Assembly (NCBI RefSeq): GCF_014201355.1
Contig: NZ_JACHEG010000004.1
Span: 310,001 to 374,000 of the forward strand
From: Aliirhizobium wenxiniae
GTDB lineage: Bacteria > Pseudomonadota > Alphaproteobacteria > Rhizobiales > Rhizobiaceae
Direction of reading: 5' to 3'
DNA length: 64,000 bases
Position 1 is the stretch's first letter, and the number at the start of each line of letters is the position of its first letter. The position numbers were made by a program, and so were the translations under genes. The notes under the pieces were generated by a model. The model saw only the letters and a list, made by a program, of their open reading frames with translations. It did no database searches and was not told the origin of the DNA. This document shows, piece by piece, positions 18,386 to 27,427 of the stretch.

Positions 18386-19326
18386 TGACCGACAACAATT
18401 CATCCTCGACCACCTCGGTCCATGCTGCGGCCAATAGCGGCGCGAAATCCGCTTCGCGTTCTCCGGCTGCAGAAGTCATCTACGCGCTGCTGCATGACAA
18501 GCTGGCGCTTCTAGGCATCGTGCTGGTGACGATCTTCATTCTCGCCGCCGTGTTCGCGCCGCTGATCGCGCCGCAGAACCCGTACGATCTGGCGCAGCTC
18601 GACATCATGGACGGCCGCCTGCAGCCGGGTTCGGAAAGTATGTCGGGCATGACCTATCTGCTCGGCACCGATACGCAAGGCCGCGACCTGTTCAGCGCCA
18701 TCCTTTATGGCCTGCGCACCAGCATTCTCGTCGGCCTGTCCAGTGCGGCAATCGCGCTCGTTATCGGCGCTTCGATCGGCCTCACCAGCGCCTATGTCGG
18801 CGGTCGCACGGATTCCATCCTGATGCGTATCGTCGATATCCAGCTCAGTTTCCCCGCCATCCTGATCGCGCTGATTTTCCTGGCCATTCTCGGCCAGGGC
18901 GTCGACAAGATCATTCTTGCGCTGGTCGTTACCCAATGGGCCTATTACGCCCGTACGATCCGTGGCTCAGCACTGGTTGAACGCAAGCGCGCCTATGTCG
19001 ATGCCGCCCGTTCGATGGCGCTGCCGGATCGCAGCATCCTGTTCCGCCATATCCTGCCGAACTGCCTGCCACCGCTGATCGTCGTCGCCACCATGCGTGT
19101 CGCCTATGCGATCATGCTGGAAGCAACGCTCTCCTTCCTCGGCATCGGCCTGCCGGTGACCGAACCGTCGCTTGGCCTGCTGATTTCGAACGGCTTCGAA
19201 TACCTGCTATCCGGCGATTACTGGATCAGTTTCTTCCCGGGCATCGCCCTTCTGTTGCTCATCGTCGCGATCAACCTGATCGGCGATGCCCTGCGCGACA
19301 TCCTCAATCCGCGTCGTGAGGGCTAA
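18385..19326 (+). CDS. ABC transporter permease, DppC/OppC type
   Basis: A 313-residue permease with an N-terminal OppC segment (LHDKLALLGIVLVTIF), LGTDTQGRDLFSAILYGLRTS, and an EAA loop near 205 (YVDAARSMALPDRSILFRHILPN). The ATG at 18385 overlaps the previous stop (TGATG) with GAGGGG eight bases upstream; a GTG three bases earlier is a possible alternative. The residues after the start are Ser/Thr-rich and probably cytoplasmic. Partner of the preceding permease. Confidence 0.92.
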   Translation: MTDNNSSSTTSVHAAANSGAKSASRSPAAEVIYALLHDKLALLGIVLVTIFILAAVFAPLIAPQNPYDLAQLDIMDGRLQPGSESMSGMTYLLGTDTQGRDLFSAILYGLRTSILVGLSSAAIALVIGASIGLTSAYVGGRTDSILMRIVDIQLSFPAILIALIFLAILGQGVDKIILALVVTQWAYYARTIRGSALVERKRAYVDAARSMALPDRSILFRHILPNCLPPLIVVATMRVAYAIMLEATLSFLGIGLPVTEPSLGLLISNGFEYLLSGDYWISFFPGIALLLLIVAINLIGDALRDILNPRREG

Positions 19327-19330
19327 GATC

Positions 19331-21136
19331 ATGACAAATCCCATTCTTTCGATTTCCAACCTCAACACGGCCTTCCGCGTCGGCGGCGAGTGGCGCAACG
19401 TCGTCAACAATGTCAGCTTCGACATCGCGCCAAAGGAAACGGTTGCCGTCGTCGGCGAATCCGGTTCGGGCAAGAGCGTCACGGCCATGTCGATCATGCG
19501 GCTTCTGTCACCCGGCAATTCGCGGGTGACGGGAAAGATCGAATTCGAGGGCAAGGATCTTCTGTCCATTCCGCTCGACGACATGCAGAAAATCCGCGGC
19601 AACCGCATCGGCATGATATTTCAGGAGCCGATGACCTCGCTCAATCCGGTCCTCAAGATCGGCGATCAGATCACCGAGGTTCTACGCCAGCATCGCGGCA
19701 TGTCGGAAAGCCAGGCTCAGGCGGAAGCCGTGCGACTTTTGGAAAAGGTCCGTATTCCGTCAGCCAAATCGCGCCTCAACGAATACCCGATGAATTTCTC
19801 GGGCGGCATGCGCCAGCGCGTCGTCATCGCCATTGCGCTTGCCTGTGATCCTAAGCTGCTGATCGCCGATGAGCCGACCACCGCGCTCGACGTCACCATC
19901 CAGGCGCAGATCCTGGAACTGATCAAGACGCTACAGGAAGAGGAGGGCATGTCGGTTCTCTTCATCACCCATGACATGGGCGTTGTCGCGGAAATCTCCG
20001 ACCGTACCGTCGTCATGTATCGTGGCGAACAGGTCGAGACCGGCACGACGCATGACCTGTTTGCCGGCGCCAAGCACCCCTATACCCGCGCGCTTCTCTC
20101 CGCCGTGCCGCAGCTCGGCTCGATGACCGGCAAGGATCGTCCTCTGCGTTTCCCGCATGTCGATATGGCAACAGGCGAAATCCAGCCGGTCAAGCCGACA
20201 GAGGATACCGTCAAGCGTGACGCGCCTCCTATCCTCAAAGTCGACAACCTGATCACCCGTTTCCCGGTCAAGCGCGGTTTCCTCCGCAAGACGATCGGCC
20301 GTATCCACGCCGTCGAAGGCGTGTCGCTGGAGCTGCGTCAGGGCGAAACGCTGTCGCTGGTCGGAGAGAGCGGTTGCGGCAAGTCGACCACTGGTCGCTC
20401 GATCATCCGCCTGACCGACCCGGTTTCGGGTGAAGTGCAGATCGACGGCAAGAACGTGCTGAAGGCCGGCAAGTCGGAGCTGACGGATATCCGCCGCGAA
20501 GCGCAGATGATCTTTCAGGATCCGTTCGAAAGCCTCAACCCGCGCATTCGCGTCGGCCAGGCGATCGCCGAGCCGATCATCACCCATGGCCTGGTCAAGG
20601 CATCGGATGCCCGCCAGCGTGTCGGGGAACTGCTGGAACGTGTCGGCCTGTCCGCCTCTATGGCGGATCGTTTCCCGCACGAGTTTTCCGGCGGCCAGCG
20701 CCAGCGTGTCTGCATCGCCCGTGCGCTTGCACTCGAACCGAAGCTGTTGATTGCGGACGAATCCGTCTCGGCGCTCGACGTTTCGGTCAAGGCGCAGGTC
20801 ATCAACCTTATGCTCGACCTGCAGGAGAAATACGGCCTCGGTTACCTGTTCATCAGCCATGACATGGCCGTTGTCGAACGCATCAGCCACCGTGTGGCGG
20901 TCATGTATCTCGGCGAAATCGTCGAGATCGGCCCGCGTCAGGCCGTGTTCGAAAATCCACAGCACGATTACACCAAGCGCCTGATGGCGGCGGTTCCGAT
21001 CGCCGATCCGTCACGCCGGCAGACGCGCCGCATCTCCAACGACGAGATCAAGAGCCCGTTCCGCGCTGCCGATTATGTGCCGCCGAAACGGACTTACGAA
21101 CAGGCCGGCGAAGGCCATTTCGTTCAGGTCGCGTAA
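19331..21136 (+). CDS. ABC transporter ATP-binding protein, fused DppD-DppF
   Basis: A 601-residue fusion of two ATPase domains. Domain 1 has Walker A GESGSGKS near 42-49, the signature FSGGMRQRV and Walker [13 protein letters not shown]. Domain 2 has Walker [18 protein letters not shown] and [12 protein letters not shown]; the Ser after the Walker B Glu replaces the usual Pro. Each half has the oligopeptide-transporter C-terminal extension. The fusion supplies both nucleotide-binding sites for the two permeases upstream. The ATG at 19331 lies 4 bases after the permease stop and has GAGGG upstream. Confidence 0.93.
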   Translation: MTNPILSISNLNTAFRVGGEWRNVVNNVSFDIAPKETVAVVGESGSGKSVTAMSIMRLLSPGNSRVTGKIEFEGKDLLSIPLDDMQKIRGNRIGMIFQEPMTSLNPVLKIGDQITEVLRQHRGMSESQAQAEAVRLLEKVRIPSAKSRLNEYPMNFSGGMRQRVVIAIALACDPKLLIADEPTTALDVTIQAQILELIKTLQEEEGMSVLFITHDMGVVAEISDRTVVMYRGEQVETGTTHDLFAGAKHPYTRALLSAVPQLGSMTGKDRPLRFPHVDMATGEIQPVKPTEDTVKRDAPPILKVDNLITRFPVKRGFLRKTIGRIHAVEGVSLELRQGETLSLVGESGCGKSTTGRSIIRLTDPVSGEVQIDGKNVLKAGKSELTDIRREAQMIFQDPFESLNPRIRVGQAIAEPIITHGLVKASDARQRVGELLERVGLSASMADRFPHEFSGGQRQRVCIARALALEPKLLIADESVSALDVSVKAQVINLMLDLQEKYGLGYLFISHDMAVVERISHRVAVMYLGEIVEIGPRQAVFENPQHDYTKRLMAAVPIADPSRRQTRRISNDEIKSPFRAADYVPPKRTYEQAGEGHFVQVA

Positions 21137-21148
21137 GGAAGCATCGCC

Positions 21149-22042
21149 ATGATCATCACTTTCGGCTCCATCAATGTCGACTTCGTTTATGAGGTCGATG
21201 AGATGCCGCAACCGGGCCAGACCCTGCTTGCCAGGAAGTTTCGCACCGAATCCGGTGGGAAGGGTGCCAATCAGGCGCTGGCAGCGGCGCGTGATGGCGC
21301 CGAAGTGGTGATGGTCGGGGCGGTCGGGAATGACAGCCTGGCGGCAATCGGACTGCAGAATTTGACCTCTGCGACGGATATCAGCCGCGTTGCTAGTGCC
21401 AGCGAGCCGACCGGCAATGCCTCGATCCATATCGATTCCAAGGGCCGAAATATGATCGTTGTCGCGGCCGGCGCCAATCTGATCGCGTCCTCCGATACCG
21501 TGGAAGACGAATTGCTAGAGCGGGCAAATGTCGTTCTCATGCAGTTGGAAAACGACATGGCGCAGGTGGAAATGCTCATCCGCCGCGTAAGCGCCTCGAA
21601 GGCCATGTCGATCCTCAACCTTGCTCCGGCATTTCCGATTGGAGAAGAGGTTCTCTTGCTTTGTGATCTCATCGTCGTCAACGAGGATGAGGCAGAGGCG
21701 CTGGCCGGCTGGCTGGGCTGTGGTTCCTCGGCAAATGCGCTTTCGGCAAGGCTCGGCACCGGCGTTCTGCGAACGTTGGGCGGGGAAGGTGCAGAAGCCT
21801 GTGTCGATGGAAGGGAGATCCACGTCGCAGCCTTGCCAATCGATGTGCAGGACACAACGGCCGCTGGCGACTGTTTTGTCGGCGTACTCGCTTCGGCGCT
21901 TGATCGTGGCATGCCGCTTGAAGTTGCCATGGAGCGTGCTTCGGTCGCCGCCGGCATCGCCTGCTCCAGACGGGGTAGCCAGAGCAGCCTTCCTTCGGCG
22001 GCGGATATCGATAAACATCCGGGACTGCTTACGCTGGCCTGA
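21149..22042 (+). CDS. rbsK: PfkB-family sugar kinase, probable ribokinase
   Basis: A 297-residue PfkB kinase: GSINVDFVYEVDEMP at the N-terminus, GGKGANQALAAAR near 37-49 for sugar binding, and DTTAAGDCF near 240 with the catalytic Asp. It would phosphorylate ribose released by the two nucleoside hydrolases to ribose 5-phosphate, completing uptake, hydrolysis and kinase steps in one operon. It starts 12 bases after the ATPase stop with AAGGAAG upstream. Adenosine kinase or another ribose-like sugar kinase cannot be excluded. It ends three bases from the stop of a convergent gene. Confidence 0.85.
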   Translation: MIITFGSINVDFVYEVDEMPQPGQTLLARKFRTESGGKGANQALAAARDGAEVVMVGAVGNDSLAAIGLQNLTSATDISRVASASEPTGNASIHIDSKGRNMIVVAAGANLIASSDTVEDELLERANVVLMQLENDMAQVEMLIRRVSASKAMSILNLAPAFPIGEEVLLLCDLIVVNEDEAEALAGWLGCGSSANALSARLGTGVLRTLGGEGAEACVDGREIHVAALPIDVQDTTAAGDCFVGVLASALDRGMPLEVAMERASVAAGIACSRRGSQSSLPSAADIDKHPGLLTLA

Positions 22043-22045
22043 GTA

Positions 22046-23293
22046 TCAGCTCTCGCCGGTGATCATCGCCGCTTTGAGAAGCTGAGCCCTCGGGCGCGAA
22101 AAAGTCTTCTTTCCGCGCTTCCATCCTGCAAGAGCGAGTGCCGAGGAGCGAACGACTTCACAAGCATTGGCGGCATCGAGAGCAACCATGTCTGCCGGGC
22201 GACCAACGATCAGCTCATGCCTCGAGCCGATGATCGATGCCGCCTGCGATCCCACCATGTCGAATACAAGGTCGATATCCGCATCGCGCGATAACTGCAT
22301 CACGTTGGCATAAAGATTGGCCATGCGTGCCAGCGACGCATCTCCGAACGGGGTGAACGGGTTTAGCACATTATTCGTCGCGATTGCCGTTCTGACGCCC
22401 AGCTTGGACAGCAAATTTGCAGGTGCGATGCCGCGCGGAACATTCGAGCTATATTGCCGCCCCATGAGAAACAGATCCGTCGCCGGCAGGACTGTAAGCG
22501 CGATGCCGGCATCGGCGATCTTTTTCCCAATGGCGGAAAGAGCGTCAGGATCGAGTGCCGAAAGATTGGTGACATGGCCGATCGTAACGCGGCCGGCATA
22601 ACCATTCATACGGGTTGCCTCGATCACGGTCGGCAAATCGGTCTTTTCCGGATCAAGGCTGAAATCGAGATGGAAATCGACATCGACATCATGCCTGCAC
22701 GCAAGTGCAAAGATCCTGCGCACATGTTCGGCCGGATCGGCATCGGTATAGGGGCAGCCGCCGATCAGGTCGGCACCTGAGCGAAGAGCCTCGTCAAGCA
22801 TGGCTTCCGTTTCAGGCTCCTGCGTCAGCCCTTCCTGAGCAAAGGCGCAGATCTGGATATCGATCGCGAAGGCGTAATCTTCCCGAACCCGGTTGATCGC
22901 CTCAAACGAGCGCATTCCGGCGCGCGGATCGATCTCGACGAATGTTCGCATCCGGTTCGTGCCATGCATGATAGCCTTGCTGACCAGCTTCGACGCCCGC
23001 TGGTAGACGTCGTCTTCGGAAAAGCCGGCCTTTGCCTTTGCGGTCTCACGTACCGCCTCTTCGAGCGTCCCGGCACATATCGAGCAGCGCTCCATGATAC
23101 AGGCCTTGTCGAGATGGATGTGGCTATCGACGAAGCCGGGGAATACAAAGGCGCCTTCAAGATCTTCTTCCTCTACGGCCTCACAGCGGATCTGGCGCTC
23201 AATTCCGGTAATCAGGCCATCCTTGATGGATATATCGACGAGACCCGCCTGTTGGGCGATCAGGGCATTGCGAAGAACGAGATCGGCTTTCAT
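22046..23293 (-). CDS. Cytosine-deaminase-like amidohydrolase 1
   Basis: A 415-residue metal-dependent amidohydrolase. The first metal motif is FVDSHIHLDKA (about 50-60), typical of the CodA/AtzC branch. A second metal His is in DVDFHLDFS, a third in VTIGHVTNLS, and the final Asp region is AIATNNVLNPF, where an Asn takes a place usually held by Asp. It would hydrolyse an exocyclic amine or cyclic amide. It starts eight bases after the HpxW-like gene and forms a three-gene unit with that enzyme and a GntR regulator. The true substrate is unknown. Confidence 0.85.
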   Translation of the reverse strand: MKADLVLRNALIAQQAGLVDISIKDGLITGIERQIRCEAVEEEDLEGAFVFPGFVDSHIHLDKACIMERCSICAGTLEEAVRETAKAKAGFSEDDVYQRASKLVSKAIMHGTNRMRTFVEIDPRAGMRSFEAINRVREDYAFAIDIQICAFAQEGLTQEPETEAMLDEALRSGADLIGGCPYTDADPAEHVRRIFALACRHDVDVDFHLDFSLDPEKTDLPTVIEATRMNGYAGRVTIGHVTNLSALDPDALSAIGKKIADAGIALTVLPATDLFLMGRQYSSNVPRGIAPANLLSKLGVRTAIATNNVLNPFTPFGDASLARMANLYANVMQLSRDADIDLVFDMVGSQAASIIGSRHELIVGRPADMVALDAANACEVVRSSALALAGWKRGKKTFSRPRAQLLKAAMITGES

Positions 23294-23300
23294 CTGAAAC

Positions 23301-24866
23301 CTATATTGCGATGGCGCAACCATCGCTGCGTGGATCATGGGCACCTTCCATCCAGCCATCGTCTTTCAGCCGAATGACGCCCGCCTGGCCGGAAAGGGCA
23401 TTCAGTGCAGGGATTGGAATGACCTCATGCCCGCGAGCGGCAAGCGTCGCGAGAACCTCGGTGCCGACCGCATCCTCTACCTTCAGATTATCGCGCGTAT
23501 CGGAGAAGGTTCGCCCGAGAAGGAAACGCGGTGCCGCAAGGGCCGAAAGCGGGTCGAAACCGTGATCTATCAACCGGCTGAGCAAGACGGTCAGCGTCTG
23601 CGGCTGGCCGTCGGCTCCCTGAGTTCCATAGAGAAGATGTGGCACCCCATTCTTCAAGCCCAGGCCGGGATTGAGCGTGTAGAAGGGGCGCTTACCGGGG
23701 GCCAGAACATTCGGGCTTGCAGGATCGGTGCTGAACGCAGCTCCACGGTTCTGCCAGAGAATGCCGGTATCCGGCAGCAGTACGCCGCTGCCCCAGTCAT
23801 AATAGGTGCTCTGCAAGACGCTTGCCGAACGGCCCTCGGCATCGACTGCCGCGAGATAGACCGTATCTCCGGTCTGGAAACGGTGCGGCCATGGCATGGC
23901 AACGCCGGGATCGATCGCTGCAGCCTTGGTTGAAAGGGTGTTGGCTGCGATCCATTCGGCGCAATGTTGTACGATGAAATCCGGATCGGCGATCTGTCCC
24001 CGGTCGAGAAAAGCCTGTTTTACCGCCTCGACACAGAGATGGTAGAAATCCGCTGAGGCCGGATCGACATCCTGCATCGGAAATTTCGAAAGGATGCCCA
24101 TGATGGCGAGCGTCGAGATGCCTTGGGAAGGCGGCGGCGGCGCCAGAAGTTCGATGTCCCGGTAGGTGAGAGATACCGGGTCGGCGAAAGTGGCCGCTGT
24201 CTTTGCCAGATCACCCGCCCGGATCGGGCTGCCGGCCGTCTCCAATGCATTGGCAATGCGATGACCGAGCTCGCCTTCGTAAAATTCGCGATGCCCATGC
24301 AGCGCAATCGTCTTCAGCACTTCCGCGAGTTGCGGTTGGCGCTGTTTTCCTTCGGTCACGAAAGCGCCTGCGACGCCCGGCCAGTGTTCGATCTCTCCGC
24401 TTCGGAAGGCATGCCAATGCTGTTGTGATCGGCTGACCGGAAAACCTCCCGCTGCCAACTCGATCGCATCCGCCAGCAAAGATGCAAGGCTCTCCTTGCC
24501 CTGCCAGTGGTCTCGCGAAAAGCTTAAGGCCTCGCCCCAACTGTCCACGAGTGCCGCAGTTGTCAGTGCCGAAAGCGGGCCGCGGGCCGGGATGGTTTCG
24601 AGCTTGGGCAGGTTATTCGCTGCCTGACCAATCCCCATGATCGCCTTGCGCCGACCGGCGCGATCGGCAACGATCCAGATCGCATCGCCACCCAGCCCGC
24701 AAAAGTGCGGATAGAGCACCGTCAGCGCAGCACCTGCCGCGATCACCGCCTCGATCGCCGTGCCGCCACGACGCAGAACCTTTGCGCCTGCTTCACTGGC
24801 GAGATGGTGCGGGCTGGTCACCATACCGCGTCTGGACCGCGCAGCGGCTCTCTCTGACTGGTTCAT
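23301..24866 (-). CDS. Ntn-hydrolase of the gamma-glutamyltransferase superfamily, oxamate amidohydrolase (HpxW)-like
   Basis: A 521-residue self-cleaving Ntn-hydrolase. The N-terminal GMVTSPHHLASEAG and LYPHFCGLGGDAIW, then GDTVYLAAVD with the presumed nucleophile Thr near 335, and STYYDWGSG with WQNRGAAF, match my memory of Klebsiella HpxW (oxamate amidohydrolase, about 528 residues) better than classical glutathione-degrading GGT, whose motif is TTHFSV-like. HpxW releases ammonium from oxamate late in ureide breakdown. No export signal is seen, which also argues against periplasmic GGT. It follows the GntR stop by one base and is followed closely by an amidohydrolase. Confidence 0.8.
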   Translation of the reverse strand: MNQSERAAARSRRGMVTSPHHLASEAGAKVLRRGGTAIEAVIAAGAALTVLYPHFCGLGGDAIWIVADRAGRRKAIMGIGQAANNLPKLETIPARGPLSALTTAALVDSWGEALSFSRDHWQGKESLASLLADAIELAAGGFPVSRSQQHWHAFRSGEIEHWPGVAGAFVTEGKQRQPQLAEVLKTIALHGHREFYEGELGHRIANALETAGSPIRAGDLAKTAATFADPVSLTYRDIELLAPPPPSQGISTLAIMGILSKFPMQDVDPASADFYHLCVEAVKQAFLDRGQIADPDFIVQHCAEWIAANTLSTKAAAIDPGVAMPWPHRFQTGDTVYLAAVDAEGRSASVLQSTYYDWGSGVLLPDTGILWQNRGAAFSTDPASPNVLAPGKRPFYTLNPGLGLKNGVPHLLYGTQGADGQPQTLTVLLSRLIDHGFDPLSALAAPRFLLGRTFSDTRDNLKVEDAVGTEVLATLAARGHEVIPIPALNALSGQAGVIRLKDDGWMEGAHDPRSDGCAIAI

Positions 24867-24867
24867 A

Positions 24868-25557
24868 TCAATCGGATGCCGACATGTAGCGGTTGAGAAT
24901 TTCGATAATGTCGGGACCATCATCCTTGTCGTCCGTCTTGGCGCGGTCTTCCACCGCATGCAGATGGTGGTCCATGATCCGGCTCGCGGTCTGCGGATCC
25001 TGCTCCTTGAGCGCTTCGATCAGCTGTACATGTTCATCGATCCCGCACTCGGCCGAATGGGGACGCCCGAAGCGGGCAAGGATAAGCGACGAGCGCGAGA
25101 CGACCTGGCTGATGAAGTCGATCAGCAGTTTAGAGCCGGTAAGTTCGGCAAGCAGGATGTGAAACTCGCCGGCAAGCCGGATGGAGCGAGGCGAAGATGC
25201 CTGCAATGCTCGCTCTTCTTCGCGCACATGGCTGATCAGCGCATCGATTCCGTCGCGCGGCATGCGCTTGCAGAGCCGTTCGATCACTTCACGCTCCAGG
25301 CAACGTCGCAGGGCGAAAACCTCTTCGGCTTCCTCCAGCGTCGGCATGGCAACGGCAGCACCTCGGTTGGGCTTGATCTCGACAAGGCCGTCGGATGCGA
25401 GCCGCAGTAGCGCATTGCGCGCGCTGGTACGGCTGACCCCGAATGTGTCGCCGATGGAATCTTCCGGCAGTTTCGTGCCCGGCTTCAGCGCCTGTTCGAG
25501 AATGGCGCGGCGAAGCGAAGCGTAGATCGCATCGCTTCTGCTGAGATTAGTGGACAT
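24868..25557 (-). CDS. GntR/FadR-family regulator of the amidohydrolase island
   Basis: A 229-residue regulator with a winged helix-turn-helix (about 15-75; DSIGDTFGVSRTSARNALLRLASDGLVEI) and an FCD domain (LRRCLEREVIERL, FHILLAELTG, EHVQLIEAL). The ATG at 25557 was chosen over a 27-codon longer frame because AGGAGAAAG precedes it and the domain begins here. It is divergent from the transporter operon and leads the HpxW-like/amidohydrolase operon. The twin palindromes in the gap are its likely operators. The ligand is presumably the imported compound or a product. Confidence 0.87.
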   Translation of the reverse strand: MSTNLSRSDAIYASLRRAILEQALKPGTKLPEDSIGDTFGVSRTSARNALLRLASDGLVEIKPNRGAAVAMPTLEEAEEVFALRRCLEREVIERLCKRMPRDGIDALISHVREEERALQASSPRSIRLAGEFHILLAELTGSKLLIDFISQVVSRSSLILARFGRPHSAECGIDEHVQLIEALKEQDPQTASRIMDHHLHAVEDRAKTDDKDDGPDIIEILNRYMSASD

Positions 25558-25631
25558 CGCTGTCGCTCTTTCTCCTGAATGCAGTTTTATCTGCATATCG
25601 CATAAAAATCGTACGTCATCCAGTCGAATAA

Positions 25632-25643
25632 ATTGCATGCAAT
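25632..25643. promoter_or_regulatory. Palindrome ATTGCATGCAAT, copy 1
   Basis: Perfect 12-bp palindrome (14 bp if the flanking A and T are counted), 74 bases upstream of the GntR start. The identical 12-mer recurs at 25769-25780. Candidate GntR operator. Confidence 0.7.
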
Positions 25644-25768
25644 TATCTATTGAGTTTGCATTCGTTCTGATCTAGCCTCGTCTCAAGCTGATAGAGAAAG
25701 CGCAAAAGCCGCCTACAGCAACCGGTTTCAACGACATGTGGTCCGATCTCAAGCGCCGTCTTGCGGGC

Positions 25769-25780
25769 ATTGCATGCAAT
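25769..25780. promoter_or_regulatory. Palindrome ATTGCATGCAAT, copy 2
   Basis: Second exact copy, just upstream of GAGGGG and 16 bases before the binding-protein ATG. A protein bound here would block transcription or ribosome entry. The binding-protein coding start (ATGCAATTATC) resembles half of the site plus its flank. Confidence 0.7.
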
Positions 25781-25796
25781 CCGAGGGGAACTATCA

Positions 25797-27350
25797 ATGC
25801 AATTATCGAGAATTCTGGTGGGAGGCGTTGCGCTTCTCGCCTTGGCAATGCCAGCCATGGCCGGAACGTTGAAATGGGGTGCCTCGCGCGACATCAGCTC
25901 GCTCGATCCCTATTCCTACGGCGACAGTTTTGCGCTCGGCGTCCTCAACCACGCCTATGAGGGGCTGGTTCGCTACGACCGTAATCTCAAGATCGAGCCT
26001 GCGCTCGCCACATCCTGGGAAATCGTTTCGCTGACGACCTGGCGTTTCAAGTTGCGGGAAAGGGTCAAGTTCCACAATGGCGCAGACTTCACTGCCGAAG
26101 ACGTACAGGCTTCGCTGCAGCGTGCTTCGAACCCGAAGTCGCCTCTGCGTGGCAATATCCCGGCCTATAAGGGCTCACGCGTCATCGACGCACACACGAT
26201 CGAGATCGACGTTTCGGCCAACTATCCGCTGCTGCCGAACGACCTCACGACCATCTACATCTTCGATGCCGGCTGGCTGAAGGACAACAATGCCGAAGCG
26301 CCGACCGATGTCGGATCCGGTACCGAAGGTTATGCGACCTATAATGAAAACGGCACCGGCCCGTTCAAGGTCGAAAGCCGCCAGCCTGACGCAAAGACGG
26401 TCTTCACCAAGTTCGATGGCTGGTGGGATAAGCCCCAGCACAATATCGATCGGATCGAACTGACCCCGATTGCCTCACCGGCTACGCGTGTTGCCGCCCT
26501 TCTCGCGGGCGATATCGATTTCACAGATCAGGCGCCGGTACAGGATCTACCGCGGCTTGCTGCTTCACCCGAGGTCAAGGTTCTGGAAGGAACCGACCTT
26601 CGTACTGTCATGATCGGCTTTTCCCAGCGTGACCAGCTTCTGTCCGGCGCTGCAAACCCGATGAAGGATCTGCGCGTTCGCCAGGCAATGCAGCTCGCCA
26701 TCGATCTCGACCTCATCAACAAGAAGGTGATGCGCGGAAAATCCCGCAATGCCGGTGCGCTCGTTGCCCCGCAGATCCCGGGTTATGACGCTGCGCTCGA
26801 TACGCCGGTCAAGGCCGATCCGGAAAAAGCCAAGGCTCTCCTGAAGGAAGCGGGTGCCGAAGGCTTCGAATTCGAGTTCAACTGTGCCGACACCCTCGTC
26901 AACGAAGAGCAGGTCTGCCAGGCCGTCGCTTCCATGTGGTCGCGTGTCGGCCTCAAGCCGAAGCTGGATCAGGGTACCCGTGCGGTTCAGACACCGAAGC
27001 GCTCGTCTGGTAAAGTGGATGTCTACACGCTCGGCTGGGCAACGCTGCCCATGCTCGACACCTACAGCCTGACCTCGCAGGTTCTGCATACGAAGGAAGG
27101 CTCGTTCGGCATATTCAACTGGGGTGGCTGGTCCGACAAGGAATTCGACAAGGTGACGGAAGCGTCAGCCGTCGAACTCGACCAAACCAAACGCCTTGCG
27201 CTGGAAGCGCAGTCGCTGAAAATCGCCAAGGACCATGCCCTGATGATCCCGCTGCACCAGCAGCCGCTCGCTTGGGCGACCTCCGCGAAGATCAAGGATT
27301 TCCCGCTCTTCTCGGACAATCTTCCCCGCCTCTGGCTGGTGAAGATGTAA
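25797..27350 (+). CDS. ABC transporter solute-binding protein, family 5 (amidohydrolase island)
   Basis: A 517-residue SBP_bac_5 protein with a Sec signal peptide at residues 1-22 (LLALAMPAMA, then G). Family features are LRERVKFHNGADFTAEDV and GTGPFKVESRQPD. It would deliver the substrate of the island to the permeases that follow. The ATG at 25797 has GAGGGG at 25783-25788. It is first in an eight-gene rightward operon and divergent from the GntR/HpxW-like/amidohydrolase unit. Its own ligand is not evident; nitrogen heterocycles or ureides fit the neighbouring enzymes. Confidence 0.88.
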   Translation: MQLSRILVGGVALLALAMPAMAGTLKWGASRDISSLDPYSYGDSFALGVLNHAYEGLVRYDRNLKIEPALATSWEIVSLTTWRFKLRERVKFHNGADFTAEDVQASLQRASNPKSPLRGNIPAYKGSRVIDAHTIEIDVSANYPLLPNDLTTIYIFDAGWLKDNNAEAPTDVGSGTEGYATYNENGTGPFKVESRQPDAKTVFTKFDGWWDKPQHNIDRIELTPIASPATRVAALLAGDIDFTDQAPVQDLPRLAASPEVKVLEGTDLRTVMIGFSQRDQLLSGAANPMKDLRVRQAMQLAIDLDLINKKVMRGKSRNAGALVAPQIPGYDAALDTPVKADPEKAKALLKEAGAEGFEFEFNCADTLVNEEQVCQAVASMWSRVGLKPKLDQGTRAVQTPKRSSGKVDVYTLGWATLPMLDTYSLTSQVLHTKEGSFGIFNWGGWSDKEFDKVTEASAVELDQTKRLALEAQSLKIAKDHALMIPLHQQPLAWATSAKIKDFPLFSDNLPRLWLVKM

Positions 27351-27357
27351 GTCGCCA

Positions 27358-27391
27358 CGCCCCTTGCCGTCGATCACACCGGCAAGGGGCG
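27358..27391 (+). other. Intercistronic stem-loop between binding protein and permease
   Basis: A perfect 12-bp inverted repeat: CGCCCCTTGCCG (27358-27369) and CGGCAAGGGGCG (27380-27391), loop of ten bases. It lies 8 bases after the binding-protein stop and 36 before the permease start. Such hairpins often protect the binding-protein message or attenuate the downstream genes, raising the binding-protein:permease ratio. A weak A/T run follows, so partial termination is possible. Confidence 0.8.
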
Positions 27392-27427
27392 CCCTTCCTA
27401 TCTTAAAAAAACAGGGACGCAGCGACC

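Noticed and set aside
23301..24866. Classical glutathione gamma-glutamyltransferase
   Set aside because: No export signal and GDTVYL in place of the usual TTH motif; HpxW-like segments fit better.
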